A stretch of DNA of 64,000 nt from Kitasatospora sp. NBC_01266 (GCF_036242395.1 NZ_CP108458.1:5642001-5706000); one strand, 5' to 3'. Shown: positions 34,306-48,845, counted from the stretch's first letter. The notes: generated from the sequence alone by a model not told the origin. Numbers and translations: made by a program.

Positions 34306-35751
34306 GTGAGCGACCTTCGTACGCTGCGCAACTACATCAACGGCCAGTTCGTCGATGCGGCCGACGGCCGCACCCTGCAGATCGTCGACCCCACCACCGG
34401 CCAGGCGTACGCGACCTCCCCGCTGTCGGGCGCGGCCGACGTCGACGCCGCGATGGCCGCCGCCGCCGCGGCCTTCGAGACCTGGCGCGACGCCACGCCG
34501 TCGACCCGGCAGAAGCTGCTGCTGAAGATCGCCGACGCGGTCGAGGCGCGCGCCGACGAGCTGGTGGACGCCGAGTGTCGCAACACCGGGAAGCCGCGCG
34601 GACTGACCAAGTCCGAGGAGATCGGCCCGATGGTCGACCAGATCCGCTTCTTCGCCGGTGCCGCCCGCCTGCTCGAGGGCAAGGCTGCCGGTGAGTACAT
34701 GGACGGGATGACCTCGATCATCCGCCGCGAGCCGGTCGGCGTCTGCGCCCAGGTCGCGCCGTGGAACTACCCGATGATGATGGCGGTCTGGAAGTTCGCG
34801 CCGGCCATCGCGGCCGGCAACGCCGTGGTGCTCAAGCCCTCCGACACCACCCCGGCCTCCACGGTGCTGCTCGCCGAGATCGTCGGCGGCGTGCTGGCCG
34901 AGCTGGAGCTGCCGGCCGGCGTCTTCAACGTGCTCTGCGGCGATCGCGAGACCGGCAAGCTGATGGTCGAGCACGCCACCCCCGCGATGGCCTCGATCAC
35001 CGGCTCGGTGCGGGCCGGCATCCAGGTCGCCGAGTCGGCCGCCAAGGACGTCAAGCGGGTGCACCTGGAGCTCGGCGGCAAGGCCCCGGTGGTGGTCTTC
35101 GAGGACGCCGACATCGCCGAGGCGGTCGAGGGCATCTCGGTGGCCGGTTTCTTCAACGCCGGCCAGGACTGCACCGCCGCCACCCGGGTCCTGGTGCACG
35201 AGTCCATCCACGACGCCTTCGTGACCGCGCTGGCCAAGGCCGCCGCGGAGACCAGGACCGGCGGCGTGGACGACGAGGACGTGCTCTACGGGCCGCTGAA
35301 CAACGCCAACCAGCTCAAGCAGGTGGCCGGCTTCATCGAGCGGCTGCCCGCGCACGCCAAGGTCGAGACCGGTGGCCACCAGGTCGGCGAGGCCGGCTAC
35401 TTCTACGCCCCGACCGTGGTCTCCGGCCTGCTGCAGGACGACGAGATCATCCAGAACGAGGTCTTCGGCCCGGTCATCACCGTGCAGAAGTTCACCGACG
35501 AGGACCAGGCCGTCAGCTACGCCAACGGTGTCGAGTTCGCCCTCGCCTCCTCGGTCTGGACCAAGGACCACGCGCGCGCGATGCGGATGTCGCGCCGGCT
35601 GGACTTCGGCTGCGTCTGGATCAACACCCACATCCCGCTGGTGGCGGAGATGCCGCACGGCGGATTCAAGAAGTCCGGCTACGGCAAGGACCTGTCCTCG
35701 TACGGTTTCGAGGACTACACCCGGATCAAGCACGTGATGACCGCGATCTGA
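34306..35751 (+). CDS. Aldehyde dehydrogenase, probable gamma-aminobutyraldehyde dehydrogenase
   Basis: 481 aa from GTG 34306, preceded by GAGGAGAGAG, which rules out the longer upstream frame. The catalytic cysteine is about C289 in NAGQDCTAATRVLV and the general-base glutamate is in LELGGKAPVVVFEDAD. The NAD site shows APWNYPMMMAVWKFAPAIA. The NAGQDCTAATR form and the TLRNYINGQFVDA start match aminobutyraldehyde/betaine-aldehyde dehydrogenases. It would oxidise 4-aminobutanal from putrescine to GABA. It is divergent from lrp and closed by a strong terminator. Confidence 0.87.
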   Translation: MSDLRTLRNYINGQFVDAADGRTLQIVDPTTGQAYATSPLSGAADVDAAMAAAAAAFETWRDATPSTRQKLLLKIADAVEARADELVDAECRNTGKPRGLTKSEEIGPMVDQIRFFAGAARLLEGKAAGEYMDGMTSIIRREPVGVCAQVAPWNYPMMMAVWKFAPAIAAGNAVVLKPSDTTPASTVLLAEIVGGVLAELELPAGVFNVLCGDRETGKLMVEHATPAMASITGSVRAGIQVAESAAKDVKRVHLELGGKAPVVVFEDADIAEAVEGISVAGFFNAGQDCTAATRVLVHESIHDAFVTALAKAAAETRTGGVDDEDVLYGPLNNANQLKQVAGFIERLPAHAKVETGGHQVGEAGYFYAPTVVSGLLQDDEIIQNEVFGPVITVQKFTDEDQAVSYANGVEFALASSVWTKDHARAMRMSRRLDFGCVWINTHIPLVAEMPHGGFKKSGYGKDLSSYGFEDYTRIKHVMTAI

Positions 35752-35764
35752 TCATCAGCCGGCG

Positions 35765-35807
35765 GCGGCCCCGGGGAGCTCGAGTACAGCGAGCTTCCCG
35801 GGGCCGC
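35765..35807 (+). terminator. Terminator after the aldehyde dehydrogenase gene
   Basis: An 18-bp stem with one G-T pair (35765-35782 with 35790-35807) and an AGTACAG loop, followed by TTT, 14 nt after the stop. Confidence 0.85.
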
Positions 35808-35889
35808 TTTGCATGCTGTCGCCCTTCCCGGTGACCATCTGACAAGATGCCGCTCCACCTGGGCGGGCCGGATCCCTACGCTGGCGGAC

Positions 35890-37248
35890 ATGAGCATCCC
35901 CACCGCCGATCCCGCCGCCGGGCAGGCCGTCAAGGCCGCCGACCGCGCGCACGTCTTCCACTCGTGGTCCGCCCAGGCCCTGATCGACCCCCTCGCGGTG
36001 GCCGGCGCCGAAGGCTCGTACTTCTGGGACTACGAGGGCAACCGCTACCTCGACTTCTCCTCCCAGCTGGTGAACACCAACATCGGCCACCAGCACCCCA
36101 AGGTGGTCGCCGCGATCCAGCAGCAGGCCGCCAAGCTCTGCACGCTGGCCCCGGGCTTCGCCGTCGAGGCGCGCAGCGAGGCGGCCCGACTGATCGCCGA
36201 GCGCACCCCCGGCGACCTCGACAAGATCTTCTTCACCAACGGCGGCGCCGAGGCGGTGGAGAACGCCGTGCGGATGGCCCGGCTGCACACCGGCCGGCAG
36301 AAGGTCCTGGCCACCTACCGCTCATACCACGGCGCCACCGCGGGCGCGATCGCCCTGACCGGCGACCCCCGGCGCTGGCCCAGCGACACCGGCAGCACCG
36401 GGGTCGTGCACTTCTGGGGCCCGCACCTGTACCGCTCGGCGTTCCACGCCGAGAACCAGGCGCAGGAGTGCGAGCGCGCGCTCGCCCACCTGGAGCAGAC
36501 GATCGCCTTCGAGGGCCCGGGCATGGTGGCCGCGATCATCCTGGAGACCGTGGTCGGCACCGCCGGCATCCTCATCCCGCCGCCCGGCTACCTGGCCGGC
36601 GTCCGGGAGATCTGCGACCGCCACGGGATCGTCTTCATCCTGGACGAGGTGATGGCCGGCTTCGGCCGCACCGGCGAGTGGTTCGCCGCCGACCACTGGG
36701 GCGTCGTCCCCGACCTGCTGACCTTCGCCAAGGGCGTCAACTCCGGCTACGTCCCGCTGGGCGGCGTGGCGATCAGCGCGGAGATCGCCGCCACCTTCGC
36801 GGAGCGCCCCTTCCCCGGCGGCCTCACCTACTCGGGGCACCCGCTGGCCTGCGCCTCCGCGGTGGCCACCATCAACGCGATGGCCGAGGAAGGCATCGTC
36901 GAGAACGCCAAGCTGATCGGCGAGACCGTGCTCGGCCCCGGTCTGCGCGAGCTGGCCGAGCGCCACCCGTCGGTCGGCGAGGTGCGCGGCCTGGGCGTCT
37001 TCTGGGCGCTCGACCTGGTCCGCGACCGCGACACCCGCGAGCCGCTGGTCCCCTACAACGCGAGCGGTGCGGCGGGTGCCCCGATGGCCGAGCTGGCCGC
37101 GGCCTGCAAGAAGCGCGGCCTGTGGCCGTTCACCAACATGAACCGCTTCCACGTGGTGCCCCCGTGCACCGTCACCGCCGAGGAGGCCAGGGCCGGCCTC
37201 GCCGTGCTGGACGAGGCGCTCAGCGTGGTCGACGCGCAGCTGAACTGA
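35890..37248 (+). CDS. Class III aminotransferase, GABA/omega-amino acid type
   Basis: 452 aa from ATG 35890 (MSIPTADPAAGQAVKAADRA). The PLP lysine is about K281 in TFAKGVNSGYVPLGGV. The pattern DFSSQLVNTNIGHQHP, FFTNGGAEAVENAVRMAR, TYRSYHGATAGAIALTGDPRRW and LDEVMAGFGRTGEWF is that of taurine/GABA:pyruvate-like class III enzymes. In this context it may convert GABA or beta-alanine to a semialdehyde. The upstream frame to 35809 overlaps the previous terminator and is excluded. It converges on pucR, with 7 nt between the stops. Confidence 0.85.
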   Translation: MSIPTADPAAGQAVKAADRAHVFHSWSAQALIDPLAVAGAEGSYFWDYEGNRYLDFSSQLVNTNIGHQHPKVVAAIQQQAAKLCTLAPGFAVEARSEAARLIAERTPGDLDKIFFTNGGAEAVENAVRMARLHTGRQKVLATYRSYHGATAGAIALTGDPRRWPSDTGSTGVVHFWGPHLYRSAFHAENQAQECERALAHLEQTIAFEGPGMVAAIILETVVGTAGILIPPPGYLAGVREICDRHGIVFILDEVMAGFGRTGEWFAADHWGVVPDLLTFAKGVNSGYVPLGGVAISAEIAATFAERPFPGGLTYSGHPLACASAVATINAMAEEGIVENAKLIGETVLGPGLRELAERHPSVGEVRGLGVFWALDLVRDRDTREPLVPYNASGAAGAPMAELAAACKKRGLWPFTNMNRFHVVPPCTVTAEEARAGLAVLDEALSVVDAQLN

Positions 37249-37255
37249 CGGCCGG

Positions 37256-38950
37256 TCAGCGCCGCACGGCGTCCAGCGCGAGCAGGGCCACGTGCAGCGA
37301 CAGACAGGACTCCACCTGGTCCAGATCCACCGCCAGGATCCGTTCCACCTTGTGCAGCCGGTCGTAGAAGCTCGGCCGCGACAGATGCGCAGCGTCTGCC
37401 GCGGCCGACTTGTTCCGGCCCTGCTCGAGATAGACCCGCAGCAACTGCACCAGCTGCGAGCCGTGCTCCGCGTCGTGCGCCAGCAGCGGTCCCAGCTCCC
37501 GCTCCACGTAGGTCTGCAGCCGCGCGTCGTCGCGCAGCAGGTGGAGCAGACCGCGCAGTCGCACGTCCGGCAGCCGGTAGTACGAGGCGGTTCGGGCGCC
37601 CGGCGCGTCGTGCAGCGCGGCATCCGCCACCTGGGTGGCCTCCATCAGGGTGCGCCGGGCATCGCGCACCGACCCGACCGAGGAGCCCACCGCTATCACC
37701 GGTGCCGCCGCCTCCTTGCCGCTGTCCGCCACCAGCCGGCGCAGCGCCGCCGCGAACGCCTCCAGTGCGCTGTGCTCGTCCTGCTGCGAGCCGAGCGCGA
37801 TCAGCAGGCCCACGCCCTCGTCGTCCAGCGCCCCGACCAGCGCCGAGAGCCGGCTGCCGCGGGCCGCGGTGGCCGCCAGCTCGGTGAAGTCGCGCAGTCG
37901 CGCCTGCGCCTCCAGGGCGGCCGGCAGCAGCGCGCCCCGACGGCGCAGGACCACGCCGACCAGCCGCCGCCCGTCCAGCGGCACGCCCAACGCCTGTGCC
38001 CGCAGGGCGACCTCACTGACCGTCAGCGCGTGCGTCATGATCCCGGCGAGCAGCGTGCGATGGGTCTGCCGCTCCAGGCTCTCCCGGTCGCGCACCAGCA
38101 GCCGGTTGAGCGCGAGGGTCGCGGCCCCGCGCTCCAGCAGCATCGTGCAGGGATGCGACTCCTGGTCGGGCAGCGGCCCCGGCTCGTCGACCAGCACCAG
38201 CCGCCCCCAGTCCTCGCCCCGGGCGCCGACCGCCGTCACCAGCCAGCCGCTGCGCGGGTCGTGGCCGGTCCGCCCGGTCGGCCGCACCGCGCGGGAGCGG
38301 CGCTCCCACTGGTCCAGCAGCTCGTCCTCGGTGCGTCCGGCCGGGTCGTGCGCCAGCACCTGGTGGCTCAGGTTCTCCAGCACCACCGGCAGGCCCGCCA
38401 TCCGGGCGATCTGCCGCAGCACCTCGGCGGGCTCGGCGCCCTCGACCGCCAGCTCGTTGAAGACCTGGTGCACGGCCTCCGAGGCCCGCAACTGCTCCAA
38501 CTGGGCGTTGACCACCAGCGCGTGCACCGCCTCGGTGACCGCCACGAAGCGCAGCTCCCGGCGCAGCACGATCAGCGGCAGGCCACGCTGCTCGGCCGCG
38601 TGCACCAGGGCCTTCGGCAGGGCGTCGAAGTAGCGGCGGCCGAACTCCACCACCAGGCCGGCCACGCCGATCCCGACCAGCTCCCGAACGTAGCGGGCCA
38701 GCCCCTCGCGGTCCTCGGGCAGCGCGATCCCGGTGGTCAGCACCAGCTCGCCGCCCTGCAGCATGCCGGCCACGTCCGGCAGCTCGCTCACGTGCACCCA
38801 GCGCACCGGGCGTTCCAGCCGGTCGGCCCCGGCCACCACCTGCGGCAGGCCACGGCGCATCACGTCCAGATCGAGTACACGGGCGACGGTGGGCAGCACG
38901 GCGGCCTCCGGAACATCAGGAGTAGGGGAACAAGGTGTCAGCTGAATCAT
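37256..38950 (-). CDS. PucR-family transcriptional regulator
   Basis: 564 aa from ATG 38950 (MIQLTPCSPTPDVPEAAVLP). The N-terminal PucR domain is TVARVLDLDVMRRGLPQVVAGADRL ... RWVHVSELPDVAGMLQGGE. A CdaR GGDEF-like middle follows. The C-terminal HTH_30 reads YLEQGRNKSAAADAAHLSRPSFYDRLHKV. PucR-type regulators usually activate purine or amine/amino acid catabolism. Here it sits between an aminotransferase and an aldehyde dehydrogenase and is divergent from the latter (169 nt), so it probably controls these genes. The open frame upstream of 38950 reads through the divergent promoter and is not used. Confidence 0.88.
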   Translation of the reverse strand: MIQLTPCSPTPDVPEAAVLPTVARVLDLDVMRRGLPQVVAGADRLERPVRWVHVSELPDVAGMLQGGELVLTTGIALPEDREGLARYVRELVGIGVAGLVVEFGRRYFDALPKALVHAAEQRGLPLIVLRRELRFVAVTEAVHALVVNAQLEQLRASEAVHQVFNELAVEGAEPAEVLRQIARMAGLPVVLENLSHQVLAHDPAGRTEDELLDQWERRSRAVRPTGRTGHDPRSGWLVTAVGARGEDWGRLVLVDEPGPLPDQESHPCTMLLERGAATLALNRLLVRDRESLERQTHRTLLAGIMTHALTVSEVALRAQALGVPLDGRRLVGVVLRRRGALLPAALEAQARLRDFTELAATAARGSRLSALVGALDDEGVGLLIALGSQQDEHSALEAFAAALRRLVADSGKEAAAPVIAVGSSVGSVRDARRTLMEATQVADAALHDAPGARTASYYRLPDVRLRGLLHLLRDDARLQTYVERELGPLLAHDAEHGSQLVQLLRVYLEQGRNKSAAADAAHLSRPSFYDRLHKVERILAVDLDQVESCLSLHVALLALDAVRR

Positions 38951-39119
38951 GCAACCCCATGACGACCTGTTGCCCCCGCCGGGGGTTAGCACTCTGTAAG
39001 GCCCTTGGCGGCTCGGCTGTCGGAGTGACCCTTGCCGGGGTGCGGGACCGGCGGGCATCGTTCGGCGGACCGGAGCGGGTGGAATGGCCCGGAACGGACA
39101 TCTGGAGGAGAACCGACCC
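38951..39119. promoter_or_regulatory. Divergent pucR/aldehyde dehydrogenase control region
   Basis: The 169-nt region contains the inverted repeat CCCCC-GCC-GGGGG (38973-38985), flanked by imperfectly symmetrical GTTG and TTAGC, which makes it a candidate PucR operator or hairpin. No clear promoter hexamers were found. The right end carries the ribosome-binding site GGAGGAG of the dehydrogenase gene. Confidence 0.4.
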
Positions 39120-40658
39120 ATGGACCGCAGCACTGTGGTGGATCTGAGCACTTTCGGGGACGGCGCCCAGTACATCGGCGGCCGGCTCAGCACGGGGACC
39201 GGGTTCGAGCCGTACGACGTGATAAACCCGGCGGACGGCAGCATCGTCCAGCAGGTCCGGCTCGCCTCGACCGAGGACGTCGACGCCGCCGTGGCCGCCG
39301 CCAAGGCCGCGCTACCCGACTGGTCGCGCGCCACCCCCGGCACCCGGGCCGAGGCACTGCTGCGGCTCAGCGCGGTCCTGGCCGAGCAGGCCGAGGAGTT
39401 CGCGCACGTCGAGACGGCCCAGACCGGCAAGCCGATCAAGCTCTCCAGCGAGTTCGACGTGCCCGGCACGATCGACAACGCGGCCTTCTTCGCGGGTGCC
39501 GCGCGCAACCTGGAGGGCAAGGCGGCCGGCGAGTACTCGGCGGACCACACGTCCTATGTGCGCCGCGAGGCGATCGGTGTGGTCGGCTCGATCGCCCCGT
39601 GGAACTACCCGCTGCAGATGGCCGCCTGGAAGATCCTGCCGGCCGTCGCCGCGGGCAACACCGTGGTCCTCAAGCCCGCCGAGCTCACCCCCCTCACCTC
39701 GCTGATGCTCGCCCGCGCCTGTACCGAGGCCGGCCTGCCCGACGGCGTGGTCAACGTGGTCACCGGCACCGGGAGGATCGCCGGCGAGCGGCTGGTCGCC
39801 CACCCCGACGTCGCGATGGTCTCCTTCACCGGCTCCACCGGCGTCGGCCGCCGGGTGGCCGAGCTGGCCACCGCGACCGTCAAGCGAACCCACCTGGAAC
39901 TGGGCGGCAAGGCGCCCTTCGTGGTCTTCGAGGACGCGGACCTGACGGCGGCCGTGCACGGGGCGGTGGCCGGCGCGCTGATCAACAGCGGCCAGGACTG
40001 CACCGCCGCCACCCGCGCCTACGTCCAGCGCCCGCTCTACCAGGCCTTCGTGGCCGGCGTGGCCGAGTTGTTCGCCGGCATCCGGCTCGGCGACCCGCGC
40101 GACCCGCGCACCGACCTGGGGCCGCTGGTCTCGTACGCCCACCGCGACCGGGTGGCCGGCTTCGTCGAGCGGGCCCGCGGCTACGGCGCCACCGTCGTCA
40201 CCGGCGGCCTGGCACCCGCGGTCGGCCATGACGGCACCGACCTGAGCCGCGGCGCCTACTACGCGCCCACCCTGATCACCGACGTCGCCCAGGACAGCGA
40301 GGTGGTGCAGGGCGAGATCTTCGGCCCGGTGCTGGTGGTGCTGCCGTTCGACAGCGACGACGAGGGCCTGCGGCTGGCCAACGACACGCCGTACGGCCTG
40401 GCCGCCTCCGCCTGGACCCGCGACGTGCACCGCTCGCTGCGGGCCACCCGGGAACTCGCGGCCGGCTGCGTCTGGGTCAACGACCACATCCCGATCATCA
40501 GCGAGATGCCGCACGGCGGGTACAAGGCCTCCGGCTACGGCAAGGACATGTCGCAGTACTCGCTGGACGAGTACACCCAGATCAAGCACGTCATGTTCGA
40601 CACCACGGCGGTGGCGCGCAAGGACTGGCACCGCACCGTCTTCGGCGATCGGAACTGA
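39120..40658 (+). CDS. Aldehyde dehydrogenase (second of three in the region)
   Basis: 512 aa from ATG 39120 (MDRSTVVDLSTFGDGAQYIGG), with GGAGGAG upstream. The catalytic cysteine is about C294 in NSGQDCTAATRAYV and the glutamate is in LELGGKAPFVVFEDAD. It is closely related to the dehydrogenase at 34306 (shared AGAARNLEGKAAGEYSADHT-like and EMPHGGYKASGYGKDMSQY segments), so the pair probably arose by duplication or serves two related semialdehydes. It lies divergent from pucR, the likely regulator. It may oxidise succinate semialdehyde or aminobutyraldehyde to the acid. Confidence 0.85.
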   Translation: MDRSTVVDLSTFGDGAQYIGGRLSTGTGFEPYDVINPADGSIVQQVRLASTEDVDAAVAAAKAALPDWSRATPGTRAEALLRLSAVLAEQAEEFAHVETAQTGKPIKLSSEFDVPGTIDNAAFFAGAARNLEGKAAGEYSADHTSYVRREAIGVVGSIAPWNYPLQMAAWKILPAVAAGNTVVLKPAELTPLTSLMLARACTEAGLPDGVVNVVTGTGRIAGERLVAHPDVAMVSFTGSTGVGRRVAELATATVKRTHLELGGKAPFVVFEDADLTAAVHGAVAGALINSGQDCTAATRAYVQRPLYQAFVAGVAELFAGIRLGDPRDPRTDLGPLVSYAHRDRVAGFVERARGYGATVVTGGLAPAVGHDGTDLSRGAYYAPTLITDVAQDSEVVQGEIFGPVLVVLPFDSDDEGLRLANDTPYGLAASAWTRDVHRSLRATRELAAGCVWVNDHIPIISEMPHGGYKASGYGKDMSQYSLDEYTQIKHVMFDTTAVARKDWHRTVFGDRN

Positions 40659-40793
40659 TCGCCGTACGGCGAATCGGCACGGTTGTCCGCGACATCGTCG
40701 TAATCGTTGTAAGAGTCCGGTCCCGAGCTCATCTCTCCACGCAAGAAGGGCGGCCGACACGGCCCGCCGCCCGGACGAGCTGGAGGACGTGCC

Positions 40794-41282
40794 ATGGAGC
40801 AGACCGGACCGATCGCCGCCGCAGTGGCCTGGCTGGCCGCCGCCGCGCCCGACCCCGAGGCCTGCCGCCGGGAGTGGGAGCGGACGGACTCGGGCCTGGC
40901 GCTGCTGCCGGCCGGCCGGCGCTGGGATGTGCTGCTGGTTCCCGGCCCACTGGGGCGTCCGGCGCTGCGCCTGCTCACCCAGTCGCCGCCGTTCGGCGGC
41001 TGGGGGCGGTTGGCCACGGGCGGACCGGTGCTGCTCGACCCGGGGGACGACAGCATCGGGTTCCTCGTCCCGGTCGGCACCGCCGCGCGGTGGGTCGGCA
41101 CCGGCGTGCGGGCAGCGGGCGCGGGGGCGTGGGTCGTGGTCCCGCACCCCACCCGGCGTGGTCCGGGGCCGCGCTGGCTGGTGGTGCCGGACGGGTCGGG
41201 TCAGCTCACCGATCCGGTGGCGCTGGAACTGGCGCTGCACGAGGCGGCGGCCGGGCTGGGCGGGCCCCGAGTGCACGGGTGA
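40794..41282 (+). CDS. Conserved hypothetical protein
   Basis: 162 aa from ATG 40794, with GGAGG upstream. I do not recognise a catalytic motif. The sequence alternates short strands and glycine/proline turns (RWDVLLVPGPLGRPAL, PVLLDPGDDSIGFLVPVGTA, AWVVVPHPTRRG, WLVVPDGSGQLTDPVALELAL), suggesting a small soluble alpha/beta protein. The DPGDD and PVALELALHEA segments could be functional. I recall similar small proteins in streptomycetes but no assigned role. It sits between an aldehyde dehydrogenase gene (135 nt upstream) and mmsA (148 nt downstream), all on the same strand. Confidence 0.7.
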   Translation: MEQTGPIAAAVAWLAAAAPDPEACRREWERTDSGLALLPAGRRWDVLLVPGPLGRPALRLLTQSPPFGGWGRLATGGPVLLDPGDDSIGFLVPVGTAARWVGTGVRAAGAGAWVVVPHPTRRGPGPRWLVVPDGSGQLTDPVALELALHEAAAGLGGPRVHG

Positions 41283-41430
41283 GGCGCCGGTGCCCACAGC
41301 GGCCGACGAGGTGTAAGGCCGATCGGGGCATGCCCGTCAGTGTGCTCGTTGAGTGGGCCGGGAGCGCGGACCAGACTGGACGCTGAGCGGGATAGCCCCC
41401 GTTGAGCCTGACCCTGGAGGCCGAGGAATT

Positions 41431-42984
41431 GTGAACACGCCCACTGAGCGCCCGGCCGGCGCACCGAAGCACGTCGTCCACTGGATCGACGGCGCCCCGG
41501 TGCCGACCGCCGGTGCTGCCCCCCGTCGCGGCGACCTCTACGACCCGGCCACCGGACGGATCTCCGGCCAGGTGGACTTCGCGGAGATCGCCGAGGTCGA
41601 CCAGGCGGTCGCCGCGGCAGCCGCCGCCTTCGGCGAGTGGCGCCACGCCTCGATCGCCAAGCGCACCGCCGTCCTGTTCGCCTTCCGCGAGCTGTTCAAC
41701 GCCCGCAAGGACGAGCTGGCCGCGATCATCGTGGCCGAGCACGGCAAGGTGCACTCGGACGCGCTCGGCGAACTGGCGCGTGGCCAGGAGGTCGTCGAGT
41801 ACGCCTGCGGCATTCCGCAGCTGGTCAAGGGCGGCTTCACCGAGCAGGCCTCCACCGGAATCGACGTCTACTCGATCCGCCAGCCGCTCGGCCCGGTCGC
41901 CGTCATCTCGCCGTTCAACTTCCCGGCGATGGTGCCGCTGTGGTTCTTCCCGATCGCCATCGCGGCCGGCAACACGGTGATCGTCAAGCCCTCCGAGAAG
42001 GACCCGTCGGCGGCCAACTTCATGGCGGAGCTGTGGAAGGAGGCCGGGCTGCCGGACGGCGTCTTCAACGTCGTCCACGGCGACAAGACCGCGGTCGACC
42101 GCCTGCTGGAGCACCCGGACATCAAGTCGGTCAGCTTCGTCGGCTCCACCCCGATCGCGCGCTACGTGTACGAGACCGGCACCCGGTACGGCAAGCGGGT
42201 GCAGGCGCTGGGCGGGGCCAAGAACCACATGCTGGTGCTGCCCGACGCCGACCTCGACCTCAGCGCCGACGCCGCGGTCAACGCCGGCTTCGGCGCGGCG
42301 GGCGAGCGGTGCATGGCCGTCTCGGTACTGGTCGCGGTCGACCCGATCGGGGACCAGCTGGTCGAGAAGATCAAGGAGCGGATGGCCACCCTCAAGGTGG
42401 GCCCCGGCTGCAACGGCGACAGCGAGATGGGTCCGCTGGTCACCGGCCAGCACCGGGACAAGGTCACCTCCTATGTGGAGTCCGGCCTCGCGGACGGCGC
42501 CGAGCTGACCGTCGACGGCCGAAAGCACCCGATCGCCGACCAGGACGCCAACGGCCAGGACACGGCCGACGGCTTCTGGCTGGGCCCGACCCTCTTCGAC
42601 CACGTGAAGCCGGGCATGTCGGTGTACAACGACGAGATCTTCGGCCCGGTGCTCTCGGTGGTCCGGGTCTCCTCCTACGAGGAGGGACTGGAGCTGATCA
42701 ACGCCAACCCGTACGGCAACGGCACCGCGATCTTCACCAACGACGGTGGCGCCGCCCGGCGCTTCCAGCACGAGGTCGAGGTCGGCATGGTCGGGATCAA
42801 CGTGCCGATCCCGGTCCCGGTGGCCTACTACTCCTTCGGCGGTTGGAAGGCCTCGCTGTTCGGCGACACTCACGCGTACGGCCCTGACGGCGTGCAGTTC
42901 TTCACCCGGGGCAAGGCCGTGACCCAGCGCTGGCTCGACCCCTCGCACGGCGGCATCAACCTCGGCTTCCCGACCAACAGCTGA
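41431..42984 (+). CDS. mmsA: CoA-acylating methylmalonate-semialdehyde dehydrogenase
   Basis: 517 aa from GTG 41431, preceded by GAGG. The catalytic cysteine is about C294 in FGAAGERCMAVSVLV, the MmsA-specific form. The ending IPVPVAYYSFGGWKASLFGD and FTRGKAVTQRWL is also diagnostic. The enzyme converts (methyl)malonate semialdehyde to propionyl-CoA or acetyl-CoA with NAD and CoA. It completes degradation of valine, myo-inositol or beta-alanine-type substrates and fits with the omega-aminotransferases upstream. It ends in a strong terminator just before the rRNA promoter. Confidence 0.93.
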   Translation: MNTPTERPAGAPKHVVHWIDGAPVPTAGAAPRRGDLYDPATGRISGQVDFAEIAEVDQAVAAAAAAFGEWRHASIAKRTAVLFAFRELFNARKDELAAIIVAEHGKVHSDALGELARGQEVVEYACGIPQLVKGGFTEQASTGIDVYSIRQPLGPVAVISPFNFPAMVPLWFFPIAIAAGNTVIVKPSEKDPSAANFMAELWKEAGLPDGVFNVVHGDKTAVDRLLEHPDIKSVSFVGSTPIARYVYETGTRYGKRVQALGGAKNHMLVLPDADLDLSADAAVNAGFGAAGERCMAVSVLVAVDPIGDQLVEKIKERMATLKVGPGCNGDSEMGPLVTGQHRDKVTSYVESGLADGAELTVDGRKHPIADQDANGQDTADGFWLGPTLFDHVKPGMSVYNDEIFGPVLSVVRVSSYEEGLELINANPYGNGTAIFTNDGGAARRFQHEVEVGMVGINVPIPVPVAYYSFGGWKASLFGDTHAYGPDGVQFFTRGKAVTQRWLDPSHGGINLGFPTNS

Positions 42985-43011
42985 GCGCAACGTCGGCGAC
43001 GCTCCACCGAT

Positions 43012-43047
43012 CCGGCCGGCCCGCCCCGCAAGGGGTGGGCCGGCCGG
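43012..43047 (+). terminator. Terminator after mmsA
   Basis: A 16-bp stem with one G-T pair (43012-43027 with 43032-43047, CCGGCCGGCCCG arm) and a GCAA tetraloop. It ends 18 nt before the -35 box of the rRNA promoter and so insulates the two. Confidence 0.88.
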
Positions 43048-43064
43048 TGCCGTTCATGTGCCGT

Positions 43065-43093
43065 TTGCATGCGCGCCGTGGAAGGCGTAGCGT
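43065..43093 (+). promoter_or_regulatory. Candidate rRNA operon promoter, upstream
   Basis: TTGCAT (43065-43070), a 17-nt spacer, then TAGCGT (43088-43093) gives a vegetative-type promoter about 600 nt before the 16S gene. Streptomycete rRNA operons usually have several promoters in this interval. Confidence 0.6.
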
Positions 43094-43270
43094 GTCCTAG
43101 TCGCTCGGCAGGGAGCACCGGACACGCGTCTGCGCGGACGGTCCCGGGGCGGCCACTCTCTTGAAAACCACCTCATCAGTACAACGTGCCGCTTTCGGCG
43201 TGCTGCTTTTCGCGCGCTGCCGGAACTGGTCTGTTTTGCTGTGCCGGTAATTCGGTGAGTGCGGCCGGAT

Positions 43271-43300
43271 TCGCTTTTCGGAGCGGAACTGGGCTAAAGT
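43271..43300 (+). promoter_or_regulatory. Candidate second rRNA promoter
   Basis: A good -10 TAAAGT at 43295-43300 is present, with only a poor -35 (TCGCTT at 43271 with 18-nt spacing). It lies in the 16S leader and is consistent with the multiple promoters of streptomycete rrn operons. Confidence 0.4.
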
Positions 43301-43515
43301 TCAACACGTCGGACGGGCCGTCAGGTCCGGTACGGCGAAGGCCTCCTGGAGGCCGAAGCGGTGCGGAAGACCTGGTAAGGTTGGAAACACCGAGAGCGAG
43401 TCGGGAAACGCCGAGAGGCGGGTCTGATAAGCTCGAAGAGAAGAAAGAACGAAGCGCCCGGAGAGCTTGCGAGAGCGGCTTGAAGGAAGCGTCCGTTCCT
43501 TGAGAACTCAACAGC

Positions 43516-48638
<5,123 letters not shown>

Positions 48639-48681
48639 CCCACACCAGGTCACGGTGTGGTGCGGTTGACAGTTTCATAGT

Positions 48682-48800
48682 GTTTCGGTGGTCATAGCGT
48701 GAGGGAAACGCCCGGTTACATTCCGAACCCGGAAGCTAAGCCTCATAGCGCCGATGGTACTGCAGGGGGGACCCTGTGGGAGAGTAGGACGCCGCCGAAC
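48682..48800 (+). rRNA. rrf: 5S ribosomal RNA
   Basis: About 119 nt, from GTTTCGGTGGTCATAGCG to CGCCGCCGAAC. The 5' TTCGGTGG and 3' end CCGCCGAA pair, and CCCGGTTACATTCCGAACCC forms the loop A/helix III segment. It is followed at once by the operon terminator. Confidence 0.97.
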
Positions 48801-48809
48801 AATTCTTCT

Positions 48810-48845
48810 AGAGAAGCCCCCTTCCTTCGGGAAGGGGGCTTCTCT
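48810..48845 (+). terminator. rRNA operon terminator
   Basis: A perfect 16-bp stem (48810-48825 with 48830-48845, AGAGAAGCCCCCTTCC arm) closed by a C(TTCG)G tetraloop, 10 nt after 5S. Confidence 0.93.

Noticed and set aside
38951..39550. An N-terminal extension of the PucR protein to 39550
   Set aside because: This frame is antisense to the divergent aldehyde dehydrogenase and its control region. The PucR domain begins only after ATG 38950.
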